A stretch of 64,000 nt of DNA from Chloroflexota bacterium (GTDB lineage: Bacteria; Chloroflexota; Anaerolineae; Anaerolineales; UBA4823), in the NCBI GenBank assembly GCA_012516075.1, contig JAAYXE010000118.1, positions 1 through 64,000 of the forward strand, in the 5' to 3' direction. The notes under the pieces were generated by a model. The model searched no databases. It was not told the DNA's origin and saw nothing but the letters and a program-made list of their open reading frames with translations. Positions 6,942-15,427 of the stretch are shown here, one piece after another. The first letter of the stretch is position 1; each line of letters opens with the position of its first letter. The position numbers and the translations under genes are program-made.

Positions 6942-7745
6942 TTGACTGTTGTTACGTTAACAACTGACTTTGGCTTAAAAGACGGCAATGTCGGGGTAAT
7001 GAAGGGGGTCATCTGGCGGTTTGCACCCCATGCTCAAATTGCGGACCTGAGTCACCTGATTGGACCTCAAAACATCCGCGAAGCCGCCCTGGTGCTCGCA
7101 CGGGCGGTGCCTTATTTTCCCCCGGACAGCGTACACGTAGTCGTCGTCGACCCCGGTGTGGGGACGGAGCGCCGGCCGATCGCCGCCCAGATTGGCAGCC
7201 AGAAATTTGTCGCCCCGGATAACGGCGTCCTGTCCATGGTGCTGGACAGGGCAGAGCAGGAAAAGCAGCGGGTGGAAATCGTGCACCTGACGAAGCCGCA
7301 GTACTGGCTTCCCAGCATCAGCAACGTGTTCCACGGGCGCGACATCTTTGCGCCGGTAGCCGGGCATCTGGCGGCTGGCGCTCCGCTGGTTGTCCTGGGG
7401 ACTCCCATCAACGATCCTGTGCGCCTCGAGCTGCCCAAACCTGTGCCGGTTGAGAACGGGCTGCGCGGCGAAGTGCTCCACATTGATCATTTTGGCAATA
7501 TCACAACCACCATCCGCCAGGAGCATCTCAACGGAAAGCAGCAGGTTACGGTCCGCCTGGGTGGTCATGAAATCCGGGGGCTGGTGCGCACTTTTGGTGA
7601 CCGGCCGCCTGGATCGCTGATCGCCCTCATCGGCAGCAGCGGTGATCTGATCGTCTCGGTCGGCAACGGCAGCGCGGCCGGCCAGCTCAATGTAAAAATC
7701 GGGGACCCGGTGGACGTGCAGTACGAGCCCCAGCAGGCGAACTGA
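6942..7745 (+). CDS. S-adenosylmethionine hydrolase / SAM hydroxide adenosyltransferase (DUF62 family)
   Basis: 267 residues. The N-terminal domain has LTTDFGLKDGNVGVMKG, then VVVDPGVGTERRP, VAPDNGVLS and FHGRDIFAPVA; the C-terminal beta-barrel has IDHFGNITTTI. These are the signature blocks of the fluorinase/chlorinase-like DUF62 family, whose common members hydrolyse SAM to adenosine and methionine. Start chosen at TTG 6942 because GGAGG sits six bases upstream and the protein then begins right at the conserved strand. It is followed 14 bp later by the ECF transporter ATPase, so its product or substrate may be linked to what that transporter carries. Confidence 0.9.
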   Translation: MTVVTLTTDFGLKDGNVGVMKGVIWRFAPHAQIADLSHLIGPQNIREAALVLARAVPYFPPDSVHVVVVDPGVGTERRPIAAQIGSQKFVAPDNGVLSMVLDRAEQEKQRVEIVHLTKPQYWLPSISNVFHGRDIFAPVAGHLAAGAPLVVLGTPINDPVRLELPKPVPVENGLRGEVLHIDHFGNITTTIRQEHLNGKQQVTVRLGGHEIRGLVRTFGDRPPGSLIALIGSSGDLIVSVGNGSAAGQLNVKIGDPVDVQYEPQQAN

Positions 7746-7759
7746 TTGCAGGTTTTTCA

Positions 7760-9418
7760 ATGAATGACACCTTACCTCTCGTTGTAGAAGATTTAACCTT
7801 TCGCTACCGCGACCGGGAAGAACCTTCCATTCGTGACATATCCTTCACTGTCAGTCCTGGCGAACTGCTGCTGCTGGCGGGCGCCAGCGGCAGTGGAAAG
7901 ACCACCCTGCTGCGCTGCATTAATGGGTTGATCCCGCGCAGCTACAAGGGTGAGATCAGCGGGCGCATCCTCATCAATGGGCAGGATCCCAGCGAACTAT
8001 CGCTGGCGCGCATCTCACAGATGGTGGGCACCGTGCTGCAGGACCCCGAGCGCCAGATCCTGGGCTCGCGGGTGATCAGCGAGGTGGCCTTTGGCCTGGA
8101 GAATCTGGGACTCCCCCGCCCTGAAATCAGGGAGCGAGTGGACGAGGCGCTCAATCATTTAAAGATCGCCCACCTGCGCGACCGGGAAACTTTCAGCCTT
8201 TCAGGCGGAGAGAAACAGAAAGTTGCCCTGGCCGGTGTGCTGGCCATGCGCCCCAACATCCTGCTGCTCGACGAACCCCTTGCCAGCCTGGACCCGGCCA
8301 GCGCCCAGGAAGCGCTGCAGCTTGTGCGCGAGCTCGTGGACCAGGGGATGTCGGTGTTAATGATCGAACACCGCGTGGAAGATGTGCTCAAGATCCGGCC
8401 GGACCGGGTCATGCTGATGGAAGAGGGTACCGTGCGTTACCTGGGCCCCACAGAGGGGTTAATGAAAGCGGTGGATTACCATACGATCAAACTTCCGGCC
8501 CCGATGATCATCGAACGCGCCAGCAGAGACCCGGAACCTGCTGAGGTTCGCTTTTCCCCGGCCAATGGCGCGCAACCGGACCGCCCGCTGGTCGCGTTCC
8601 AGGACGTGCGCTTCTGGTATGAAGAGGGGGTGGATGTCCTGAAAGGTGTGAATCTGGAGCTGAACCGGGGTGATGTGATCGCCATCCTGGGGCCGAACGG
8701 AGCCGGGAAGACCACGCTGGTCAAACATGCCATCGGGCTGCTCAAACCGAAAGCCGGCCGTGTCCTGGTCAACGGTGAGGATACCCGCAAATTGAGCGTG
8801 GCTCAGGTGGCGAACACGCTCGGGTACGTCTTTCAAAGCCCCAGCCACATGTTATTTGCCCCCACGGTTGCAGAGGAACTGGCCTTTGGCCCTAAAAATC
8901 TGGGGCATCCAGCTCAGGTGATCGAAGAGGAGGTGAAAGAGGCGTTAGAAATTGTCAACTTAACAGGTCGAGAAACGGATCCTCCCCTGGCGCTTTCCTT
9001 CGGCCAGCAAAAGCGTGTAAGCATCGCCGCGATCCTGGCCATGCATTCTCGCATCCTGGTGATGGATGAGCCGACAGCTGGACAGGATTACAGGAACTAC
9101 ATGGATTTCATGGATGCAATCATGCAGATACCCAATTTTGAGGCGATCCTGTTCATCACCCATGATGTCGACCTGGCAGTGATCTACGCCAACCGGGTGC
9201 TCCTGGTGGATACCGGACAGGTCATTGCCGATGGCCCGCCTCACGAGGTTTTGAGCGACTTCGACCGGCTGAAGGCATCCAGGCTGGTGCCCACCTCGCT
9301 GCTGCAGACCAACCTGGAGTGGTTCTCACAGACCCGGCGTTTTATGCGTGCCGAGGCGCTGGCCCACGCCATCAACAGACATGGAGAGGAAAGCCCGGAT
9401 GGATCCTCACGCAGCTAA
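7760..9418 (+). CDS. ECF-type transporter ATPase, two ABC domains fused
   Basis: 552 residues with two complete ABC ATPase domains (about 1-240 and 275-520), corresponding to fused EcfA1 and EcfA2. Domain 1 has Walker A GASGSGKTT, signature LSGGEKQKVALAG and Walker B ILLLDEPLASLDP. Domain 2 has GPNGAGKTT, the variant signature LSFGQQKRVSIAA and ILVMDEPTAG. Such fused CbiO-like proteins power group-II ECF importers for vitamins, metals or nucleosides. The S and T components follow directly downstream. The asymmetric signature (LSGGE against LSFGQ) suggests two non-equivalent ATP sites. Confidence 0.92.
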   Translation: MNDTLPLVVEDLTFRYRDREEPSIRDISFTVSPGELLLLAGASGSGKTTLLRCINGLIPRSYKGEISGRILINGQDPSELSLARISQMVGTVLQDPERQILGSRVISEVAFGLENLGLPRPEIRERVDEALNHLKIAHLRDRETFSLSGGEKQKVALAGVLAMRPNILLLDEPLASLDPASAQEALQLVRELVDQGMSVLMIEHRVEDVLKIRPDRVMLMEEGTVRYLGPTEGLMKAVDYHTIKLPAPMIIERASRDPEPAEVRFSPANGAQPDRPLVAFQDVRFWYEEGVDVLKGVNLELNRGDVIAILGPNGAGKTTLVKHAIGLLKPKAGRVLVNGEDTRKLSVAQVANTLGYVFQSPSHMLFAPTVAEELAFGPKNLGHPAQVIEEEVKEALEIVNLTGRETDPPLALSFGQQKRVSIAAILAMHSRILVMDEPTAGQDYRNYMDFMDAIMQIPNFEAILFITHDVDLAVIYANRVLLVDTGQVIADGPPHEVLSDFDRLKASRLVPTSLLQTNLEWFSQTRRFMRAEALAHAINRHGEESPDGSSRS

Positions 9419-9452
9419 TTGAATTTTTTGTCTCACCGAGGAGGAACTTATC

Positions 9453-10397
9453 ATGCAAGGCACTGCTCGCAATAAATCGCTCTCTGTATTGTTGGCCCTG
9501 CTGGGAGTGGTGGTCGTCTTTGCACTGATCATCATGATCGGCGGAGCCCTGAATGAATCGCTGCAGCTCGATGAAACGGCTGTGCTGCGCTTCGTTTTCG
9601 TCGGCATTGGCCTGCTGGCCGTGTACGCCGTGTACTGGATCACACGCGAAAACCGGGTGTGGGAAGTGGGCACCCGCGAAGTCGTCTACATGTCGATCGG
9701 TGCGGCACTGTTTGCGCTGCTCTCCTGGCTGTTCAACGGCACGGTGTTCGTTGTTCCGTCGGTCAGCCAGGTGGCGCTGCGGCCTGCCATCGCCATTCCG
9801 ATGTTCTTCGGATATGCGTTCGGACCGGTCGTCGGCTTCTTTACCGGCGCAGTCGGCAACATGTTCGGCGACGCCCTCACCGGCTTTGGTCTCTCCCCGC
9901 AGTGGAGCGTGGGCAACGGCCTGATCGGCATGATCGCCGGCATGGTCTGGCTTTTTGACGACAAGCGCAGTAGCATCAACACGGTGCTGATCATCACCGC
10001 CGTGCTGGCTGCCCTGGCGACCCTGATCTACGTGTTCAACCCCACCATCCCGAACATGCTCTTCTTCGAACCGGAGAACAACATCTTCGGTGACCAGCAG
10101 ATCACCCTGTTTGCGGCCATTTCGCTGATCATCGGTTTCCTGCTGGTGCTGCTCATCCGCTTCGGCTTCGGCAAAGACATCGACGTCGCCGCGGCGGTGA
10201 CCTGGAGCGCCCTGGGGAACATCATCGGGATCGGCTTTGCCGCCATCTCTGACATCTGGATCAACGGCTTCTCCCCGGCGGTGGCCATCGTCGGCGAATT
10301 TCTCCCCGCCGCGGGCCCGAACCTGATCTTTGCGGCCATCCTGGTGCCGATCCTGGTGGTCGCTTATGAGGCCGTGCGCCGGCAGAGCGGGCGCTAG
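9453..10397 (+). CDS. ECF transporter S component (substrate-binding membrane protein)
   Basis: 314 residues, highly hydrophobic with about eight predicted helices; this is longer than the usual 170-220-residue S component. The core typical of S components is RPAIAIPMFFGYAFGPVVGF and GAVGNMFGDALTG. The first about 75 residues add two extra helices, and there is an enlarged loop (about 200-225, FEPENNIFGDQQ). The substrate cannot be told from sequence; the neighbouring SAM hydrolase makes adenosine, methionine or a related compound candidates. A good SD (GAGGAGG) precedes the ATG. It lies between the ATPase and the T component in one operon. Confidence 0.85.
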   Translation: MQGTARNKSLSVLLALLGVVVVFALIIMIGGALNESLQLDETAVLRFVFVGIGLLAVYAVYWITRENRVWEVGTREVVYMSIGAALFALLSWLFNGTVFVVPSVSQVALRPAIAIPMFFGYAFGPVVGFFTGAVGNMFGDALTGFGLSPQWSVGNGLIGMIAGMVWLFDDKRSSINTVLIITAVLAALATLIYVFNPTIPNMLFFEPENNIFGDQQITLFAAISLIIGFLLVLLIRFGFGKDIDVAAAVTWSALGNIIGIGFAAISDIWINGFSPAVAIVGEFLPAAGPNLIFAAILVPILVVAYEAVRRQSGR

Positions 10398-10490
10398 TAC
10401 CCGCAGTGCGGGCAGCCGGCCGGAGCGCAGCACACGCTTCCTGAACGGCCGGTGGACTGCGCTGCACATGCTTTTGAGAGAAAGGATCGA

Positions 10491-10524
10491 GACCGGCGGT
10501 GTGTTCGCCTGCTCACCGCCGGTC
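10491..10524 (+). repeat. Perfect stem-loop upstream of the T-component start
   Basis: GACCGGCGGTG and CACCGCCGGTC pair over 11 bp around a 12-nt loop. The 3' arm ends 14 bp before the ATG of the T component, which has no good SD of its own. The hairpin may tune translation or stability between the S and T genes. Confidence 0.6.
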
Positions 10525-10538
10525 AGCATCAAATCATC

Positions 10539-11420
10539 ATGTTAGTCAACTGGCGGTACCGAGAACGAGATTCGATCATCCAGACCTTTGACCCGCGCGC
10601 CTGGCTGATCTTCTTTGCCTGCTTCCTGGCGTCCACTCTGCTGTTCTGGGATGTGCGCTATCTGACCTTTTTCCTGGTCATCGCACTGATTGTGGTCTTT
10701 CGCTCCGGCATACCCTTTCGCGAGATGCGGCGCGCCTGGCTGTTCATCGGCGGGTTCATCATCTTCTTCGCCACGCTCACCTTCCTGACTGGCCGGGGAG
10801 GCATGGAGGTTTACACAGAAGAGCACCTGATCACGCGTCTGCAGGCTCCGTTCACTATCTTGAACTGGCGACCTGTGCTCAACATCACCGTGGAGCGCAC
10901 TTTCTTTGCCATCAGCCAGCTTGTGAGGGTGTTCAGTGTGGCCAGCATGACCATCCTGATCCCCTACTCGCTGAACCCTGCGCGCTACGGCATCACTTTC
11001 CGCGGGCTGGGTATGCCGGATAAGTTCGCGTACGCGATGGACCTGACCATGCGCTTTATCCCCACCCTGGGACGCGACTTCCAGCTCACGCTGGACGCCC
11101 AGCGCGCACGCGGCTACGAGCTGGAAAAGCTCAGGGGCGGGCTGATCGCTCAGGTGCGCAAGATGGCGCCCCTCATCGTGCCCGTTACCATCCACGCCAT
11201 CATCGGCAGTGAGGACGTGATCGACGCCATGGACCTGCGCGCCTTCGGCGTGGGACCGCGCACCTGGCTGGACGAGCTGCACTACCGCCGGCGGGACCGC
11301 ATCCTTATCGCCGTGGGCGTGACCATCCTGTTCCTGTCCATCCTGCTCTCACTCTTCGGCTTCGGCCAGTTCTGGGTGCCCCAGGCTGCCATCGAAATGT
11401 TCAGCAGCCCGGGATTGTAA
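10539..11420 (+). CDS. ecfT: ECF transporter T component (EcfT transmembrane protein)
   Basis: 293 residues. N-terminal hydrophobic segments (about residues 15-75 and beyond) are followed by the cytoplasmic coupling region with the two Ala-Arg-Gly-type motifs expected in EcfT: DAQRARGYELEK and the later AMDLRAFGVGPRT. These short helices bind the two ATPase domains. The product completes the ECF importer with the upstream ATPase and S component. Start chosen at ATG 10539, where homology to the family begins; SD support is weak, and a stem-loop lies just upstream. A terminator follows. Confidence 0.88.
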   Translation: MLVNWRYRERDSIIQTFDPRAWLIFFACFLASTLLFWDVRYLTFFLVIALIVVFRSGIPFREMRRAWLFIGGFIIFFATLTFLTGRGGMEVYTEEHLITRLQAPFTILNWRPVLNITVERTFFAISQLVRVFSVASMTILIPYSLNPARYGITFRGLGMPDKFAYAMDLTMRFIPTLGRDFQLTLDAQRARGYELEKLRGGLIAQVRKMAPLIVPVTIHAIIGSEDVIDAMDLRAFGVGPRTWLDELHYRRRDRILIAVGVTILFLSILLSLFGFGQFWVPQAAIEMFSSPGL

Positions 11421-11440
11421 AAATACCGCCGCTTAAGAGA

Positions 11441-11476
11441 AAAACGCGCTCACGGCTGCGCGCGTTTTGGTTTTTT
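11441..11476 (+). terminator. Rho-independent terminator of the ECF operon
   Basis: AAAACGCGC pairs with GCGCGTTTT around a 10-nt loop, followed by GGTTTTTT. It begins about 20 bp after the T-component stop codon and lies before the end of the convergent SDR gene. Confidence 0.85.
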
Positions 11477-11496
11477 CAGCATTCTTTACGGACAAC

Positions 11497-12822
11497 TCAG
11501 GCCTGTGCCAGCGCCCGGACCGCCGATTTCAGGGACTGGATCAGCGCGACCCGGCCCTGCGATATCTGCTGCACCTGTGCGATCACGTCCGCGTCTTTTG
11601 TAAAGCGCAAGGTCTCCGCCGGCACCTGGCGGTAATAGTCCGCCAGGCGGTCGAGATATGCTTCCATCTGCCGGTAAGCTGCCGGCAGCGCGTGGATCTG
11701 CCCCGCGCCTCGCGCCTGCTCGAGCTGCTGCTTCAGGCTCTCCGCAGCCCGGCGCCAGTCCTGCAGGCTCATCCCGCTTTTACTTTTAATTCCCGAACGA
11801 GCCAGGGGGCGCACAAAGACGGGCAGCCGCTTGAGCTCTTCCTCCGTTTCAACCAGCATTTCGATAAACCTGGCGCTTAAACCGGCGGCCGAATTGAGGC
11901 TCTCCAGGAGGTCACCATCCTTCCGGCCGGAACTCTGCTCGTCCGCCGGAAGAGCGGCGAGGGCATCTTCCACAGGCTGTGCCTGCAGAAAGCCGGCCTG
12001 CTCCAGCACCTGGTAACCGTTGACCAGCTCTCCGTGATACTCCTCACTCAGGGCGGTGATCAGGTATGCAGCCGCCGCACCGGCATGGTCGGCGGGCATG
12101 GCAGAGTCGGGATAAGCCGGGTGCAGTGAGAGTTTCATAAACTGCTCTTCACTCAGGCCCATTCGCGGCGCCAGCCCGCGGGCCGCCCCGCGCAAGCCGG
12201 GTGTATCCACAAACCCGGGGGCAAAGGCGATCACGTGCACGCCATGTTCTCCCACCTCGCCAGCAAGCGACTGGCTGAAAGCTGCGATCCCCTGCTTGGA
12301 AGCGATGTACGCAGAGAGGTAGGGCATGGCATCGGTGGAAACCATGTTCACAATGATTCCGCTGCGGCGGTCGATCATATCCGGCAGAACGGCTTTCGAG
12401 GTCAGAAAAGTGCCCTTCAGGTTGACCGCCATCACCCGGTCCCACAGGCTTTCATCCATCTCCAGCACAGCGACCGGCGGGCACAGCACCGCATTATTCA
12501 CCAGGATGTCCACCGGACCCAGAGAACGGTACGTGCCGGCAAGCATATCCGCCACGCTGCCGGCGTTAGATACGTCGGTATGGATGAAGTATGCCCGGCC
12601 TCCTGCGGAGCGGATCAGCTCCTCTGCCAATTTTCCGGTCTCAGCGTTGCTTTCGGCGATGACGACCGCAGCCCCCAGCCAGGCCAGCGCGTAAGCCGTT
12701 TCCAGCCCGATCCCGTCTCCGGCCCCGGTGACGACAGCCACCTTTCCGGCAAGCGCGTCACTGCGCAGGCCCAGGCGCTCGACTGCGCGCCCGCTTCCAG
12801 TAACTTTCTCAGAGCTCTGCAT
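11497..12822 (-). CDS. Short-chain dehydrogenase/reductase with long helical C-terminal extension
   Basis: 441 residues. Residues about 20-265 are a classical SDR: VVTGAGDGIGLETAYAL (cofactor loop), LVNNAV, catalytic YIASKQG (YxxxK), and AFAPGFVDTPG. Residues about 275-441 are not part of the SDR fold. They are Leu/Ala/Glu/Arg-rich and predicted to be helical, with segments such as EMLVETEEELKRLPVFVRPL and ADYYRQVPAETLRF. The substrate is unknown. The extension could mediate oligomerisation or partner binding. GAGAGGAAA lies upstream of the ATG at slightly long spacing. The gene stands alone, convergent with the ECF operon. Confidence 0.8.
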   Translation of the reverse strand: MQSSEKVTGSGRAVERLGLRSDALAGKVAVVTGAGDGIGLETAYALAWLGAAVVIAESNAETGKLAEELIRSAGGRAYFIHTDVSNAGSVADMLAGTYRSLGPVDILVNNAVLCPPVAVLEMDESLWDRVMAVNLKGTFLTSKAVLPDMIDRRSGIIVNMVSTDAMPYLSAYIASKQGIAAFSQSLAGEVGEHGVHVIAFAPGFVDTPGLRGAARGLAPRMGLSEEQFMKLSLHPAYPDSAMPADHAGAAAAYLITALSEEYHGELVNGYQVLEQAGFLQAQPVEDALAALPADEQSSGRKDGDLLESLNSAAGLSARFIEMLVETEEELKRLPVFVRPLARSGIKSKSGMSLQDWRRAAESLKQQLEQARGAGQIHALPAAYRQMEAYLDRLADYYRQVPAETLRFTKDADVIAQVQQISQGRVALIQSLKSAVRALAQA

Positions 12823-12959
12823 GCGCTTCGATTTCCTCTCAGTGACAGCCCTGTATTATGTAACAGGTTCTCAAAATGGTTTGCTAATTTGAAAAAGTTC
12901 GTGTAAAGTATATCCAATTCGCGAAGCAAAAAGTTTGGAATATTGCAGAGAGCCGGATT

Positions 12960-15299
12960 GTGAGTCACTTCCTTGAAAACCAGAAGTATCAGTTTGTCCT
13001 GCATCCCGATGAGGCCGTGTGGAGCCTTTTCCCGGCCGCGGGGAATGCCCCTTTCCTGGAAGCGGTTCGCATGGGGGTCTGGTACCGGAGTGGTAAGACC
13101 CGCCGCCGCGGGCTTGAATTCTGGAAGGTTTGTGAGATCACGAATGGGGAAACGGACTCACCCCACGGGCCGCTGCAGCAGATCAGCCTGTCCACCGAAC
13201 CCGACGCCGGGGGGTTAGCGTATCACCTGCACTTTGCTCTGGTCAGAGAACATCCCCTCTTTCTCTGGAAGCTGGAGGTTGAGAACCAGGGGCGCCGCCC
13301 GGTTCTCATCGACCGCCTGGACATGCTGAACGCCCCCCAGGTGCGTTTTTCCACCCCCGGCGTCAGGGATCTGGCATTCTTTTCGAACGGCTGGCAGTCC
13401 TGGAACTTCACCGGTACGTATGGAGCCGGCGACCGCTTCCGGCGCACAAAGCTGGGACCTTTGAGCGAACCCATGCGCATCAACGCCGGAACGCCTCACC
13501 CACAGGATGCGGGGCATTTTGGCAGCGACATGTTCGCCGTACTGGGGAGCCGCAGAGACCGCCAGGCTCTGCTGGCCGGCTTTCTCGCCCAGCGCGAGCA
13601 TTTCGGCTCTCTGGAGTGCTACCTTTACCCGCCGTATCCCTCGCTGTACATGTGGGCGAACGGCGATGGCGCGCTGCTCCACCCGGGCAGCCGTATGAGC
13701 ACCGACTGGGCCTGCGCCGTCGTTTTCGACGTGGACACGGCCGACCCGCTGGGTACTTATGTGGAAGCGGTCGCGCGCGAGAATGGAATTTCTCCTTCTG
13801 CTTTACCGGCCATTCCCACTGGCTGGACGTCCTGGTATCACTATTATTCAAAAGTAAGCGCAGAAGATATCCGCCGCAATCTGCAGGCCGCGGCCGCACT
13901 GCAGCCCGAAATACCCCTTAAGTTGATCCAGATCGACGATGGCTTTGAAACGGCGGTCGGCGACTGGTTTTCATTTAAACCATCCTTCCCGCAGGGCATG
14001 GCGCCGCTGGCTGCGGAGATCCGCCAGGCCGGTTTCACCCCCGGGCTGTGGCTGGCCCCATTTATCGTCGAACCAAAATCGCGCCTGGCGAAAGAACGCC
14101 GGCAGTGGCTGCTGCACGACGATAACGGCCGGCTGGTGAACGCCGGCTTCGGCTTCAGCGGCGGGCTGACCTCCGGCCTGGACCTCACCCACCCGGATGC
14201 GCTGGCCTACGCCCAGGAAGTGATGCACACGGCGGTGCACAAATGGGGCTACCCCTTCTTGAAGCTCGACTTCCTGTACGCCGGCGCGCTGCCCGGCCGC
14301 CGGCACGACCCGACCTTCACCCGCGCCAAGGCGCTGCGCCGGGGGTTGAACGCCCTGCGCCAGGCTGCCGGAGAGGAGACCTTCTTGCTGGGCTGCGGCT
14401 GCCCGCTCGGGCCGGCGCTGGGACTGGTCGATGCCATGCGCATCAGTTCGGATGTCAGCGGCCGCTGGGAACCCTCCTACTGGGGCATCGCGTTCCCCTT
14501 TAAATCGGAGCCCGACTTCCCTGCCGCACGCAACGCCGTCCAGAACTCACTCACCCGGGCCCCGCTGCACCGGCGCTGGTGGATCAATGACCCGGATGTG
14601 CTGATCCTGCGGCCCGAAACCCGCCTGACCCTGGCGGAGGTGCAGACTCTGGCCGCTGTAATCGCCCTTAGCGGAGGCGCGCTGCTGATCTCCGATGACC
14701 TTGCGCGCCTGCCCCCCGAACGCCTAAGGATCGCCCGGCAAATGCTGCCCCTGATCGGGAAGCGGCCGGAGATTCCGGACTGGTTCGACAGGACCACCCC
14801 GCAGCACGTTCGCCTGGACCTGGAAAACAAGACCGGCGCCTGGCACCTGGTGAGCCTGTTCAACTGGGCCGACCGGGAGCAGGTCATGAAGCTGCAGCCA
14901 GCCGCTTTTGGCCTGATAGGCCGCTTCATGTGCCGCGAGTTCTGGAGCGGCCGGACAGTATTGATAGAAGAAGGGGGTTATTATGAGGCCCGGGTTCCAC
15001 CTCACGGGAATCTTCTCGCCGCGCTGCGGCCCCTGAATGAGGGACAGCCGCAGTACCTGGGCAGCAGCCTGCACATCTCGCAGGGGCTGGAAATCGCCTC
15101 CTGGGAAAGCGGTCCGCAGGGCATCCGCGCCCTGATCGAGCGCCCGGGTGAGGATGCGGGGCAGGTCGATCTATATTTACCAGCAATCCCGCGCGAAATC
15201 CGCCTCAACAGGATCGCCATCCCCTGGGCTGTGTGCGGGCACGGGCATTACCGCGTCCAGGTAAAAATCGCGGGCAAAGCTCTGCTGGAAATCCGCTGA
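12960..15299 (+). CDS. Alpha-galactosidase, glycoside hydrolase family 36
   Basis: 779 residues. The N-terminal beta-sandwich (about 1-280; FSNGWQSWNFTGTY) is followed by a TIM barrel with GWTSWYHYYSKVSAEDI and LIQIDDGFE. Asp437 in LKLDFLYAG fits the catalytic nucleophile, and Asp498 in RISSDVSGRW fits the acid/base of GH36 (clan GH-D). A C-terminal beta domain completes the enzyme. It should release alpha-linked galactose from raffinose-type sugars or galactomannan. No signal peptide is present, so it is likely cytoplasmic. Translation probably starts at GTG 12960. The gene is monocistronic; no transporter is adjacent. Confidence 0.9.
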   Translation: MSHFLENQKYQFVLHPDEAVWSLFPAAGNAPFLEAVRMGVWYRSGKTRRRGLEFWKVCEITNGETDSPHGPLQQISLSTEPDAGGLAYHLHFALVREHPLFLWKLEVENQGRRPVLIDRLDMLNAPQVRFSTPGVRDLAFFSNGWQSWNFTGTYGAGDRFRRTKLGPLSEPMRINAGTPHPQDAGHFGSDMFAVLGSRRDRQALLAGFLAQREHFGSLECYLYPPYPSLYMWANGDGALLHPGSRMSTDWACAVVFDVDTADPLGTYVEAVARENGISPSALPAIPTGWTSWYHYYSKVSAEDIRRNLQAAAALQPEIPLKLIQIDDGFETAVGDWFSFKPSFPQGMAPLAAEIRQAGFTPGLWLAPFIVEPKSRLAKERRQWLLHDDNGRLVNAGFGFSGGLTSGLDLTHPDALAYAQEVMHTAVHKWGYPFLKLDFLYAGALPGRRHDPTFTRAKALRRGLNALRQAAGEETFLLGCGCPLGPALGLVDAMRISSDVSGRWEPSYWGIAFPFKSEPDFPAARNAVQNSLTRAPLHRRWWINDPDVLILRPETRLTLAEVQTLAAVIALSGGALLISDDLARLPPERLRIARQMLPLIGKRPEIPDWFDRTTPQHVRLDLENKTGAWHLVSLFNWADREQVMKLQPAAFGLIGRFMCREFWSGRTVLIEEGGYYEARVPPHGNLLAALRPLNEGQPQYLGSSLHISQGLEIASWESGPQGIRALIERPGEDAGQVDLYLPAIPREIRLNRIAIPWAVCGHGHYRVQVKIAGKALLEIR

Positions 15300-15326
15300 G
15301 CCCTTTTCCTTTAAAGCGATCTCTGT

Positions 15327-15349
15327 ACACACGCCCTCCGGGCGTGTGT
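15327..15349. terminator. GC-rich hairpin between convergent genes
   Basis: ACACACGCCC and GGGCGTGTGT pair perfectly around a 3-nt loop, 27 bp after the alpha-galactosidase stop. No U-tract follows on either strand, so it is a terminator or 3'-end stabiliser by position rather than by full motif. Confidence 0.5.
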
Positions 15350-15427
15350 GCCCGTGCATCCGTCATTCTCGCTGAAAAACTTATATAAGGGGAAAAGCCC
15401 GGCGTTCTGATGCAAGGACTGCTCTGC

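Noticed and set aside
9372-10532. Long open frame (386 codons) on the minus strand opposite the ECF S component
   Set aside because: The translation is rich in His, Asp, Gln and Arg with no domain, which is the typical shadow of a GC-rich membrane-protein gene on the other strand. The plus-strand genes have SDs and clear families.
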